DNA of 5,013 nt from Rhodobacterales bacterium UBA3089 (GTDB lineage: Bacteria; Pseudomonadota; Alphaproteobacteria; Rhodobacterales; Rhodobacteraceae). The notes below the pieces were generated by a model that was not told the DNA's origin, did no database searches, and saw only the letters and a list, made by a program, of their open reading frames with translations. The stretch covers positions 1 to 5,013 of the forward strand of contig DFBD01000044.1 of NCBI GenBank assembly GCA_002367255.1. The letters are read 5' to 3'. Made by a program: the position numbers and the translations under genes. Shown piece after piece: positions 4,989 through 5,013 of this stretch (position 1 is its first letter; each line of letters starts with the position of its first letter).

Positions 4989-5013
4989 ATCAGTTTACCT
5001 CAACGCCACCTCA

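Overview
The window reads as an accessory, repeatedly rearranged stretch of a bacterial chromosome or large plasmid. Moderate GC, a Rhizobiales/Rhodobacterales-like integrase N-terminus, and two short Sec-exported proteins of a kind common in alphaproteobacteria suggest an alphaproteobacterium. This rests on protein flavour only, so it is a leaning and not an identification.

The left part (1-1700) is a graveyard of mobile DNA around two small exported proteins. It opens with the C-terminal third of an IS256/Mutator-family transposase (86-505) and its probable right IS end (about 531-560). Two short Sec-signal proteins of unknown function follow on the + strand (584-919 and 1006-1347), each with two cysteines after the signal peptide. 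After them come a cluster of short hairpins (1425-1468), an IS-end-like inverted repeat (1519-1571), and the N-terminal fragment of a tyrosine integrase of the DUF4102 type on the - strand (1616-1888), which loses homology abruptly after its GRWPE motif.

The middle (1889-2776) holds a cluster of GGGGTGGC repeats beside the integrase start, a small orphan gene (2238-2504), and a non-coding stretch of about 270 bp with three copies of GCGCTAG, a run of stem-loops, and a CTAAAC/GTTTAG/CTAAAC switch-like element directly in front of the next gene.

The right part (2777-4739) is the main content: a two-gene operon with a 14-nt overlap. The first gene encodes a 205-residue SLATT-type membrane protein (predicted pore-forming effector). 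The second encodes a 452-residue reverse transcriptase with intact catalytic aspartates (motif A D138, YVDD at 219-222). SLATT plus RT is a known pairing among the defence-associated 'unknown group' (UG/DRT) reverse transcriptases. The likely logic is that the RT senses infection or makes a cDNA product, and the SLATT protein permeabilises the inner membrane. The structured leader upstream is a good candidate for the non-coding RNA partner or template. Downstream (4740-5013) is gene-free as far as can be seen, but carries a weak terminator and two clear hairpins.

The integrase remnant, IS debris and orphan genes next to the SLATT-RT pair fit a decayed mobile island carrying a phage-defence cargo.
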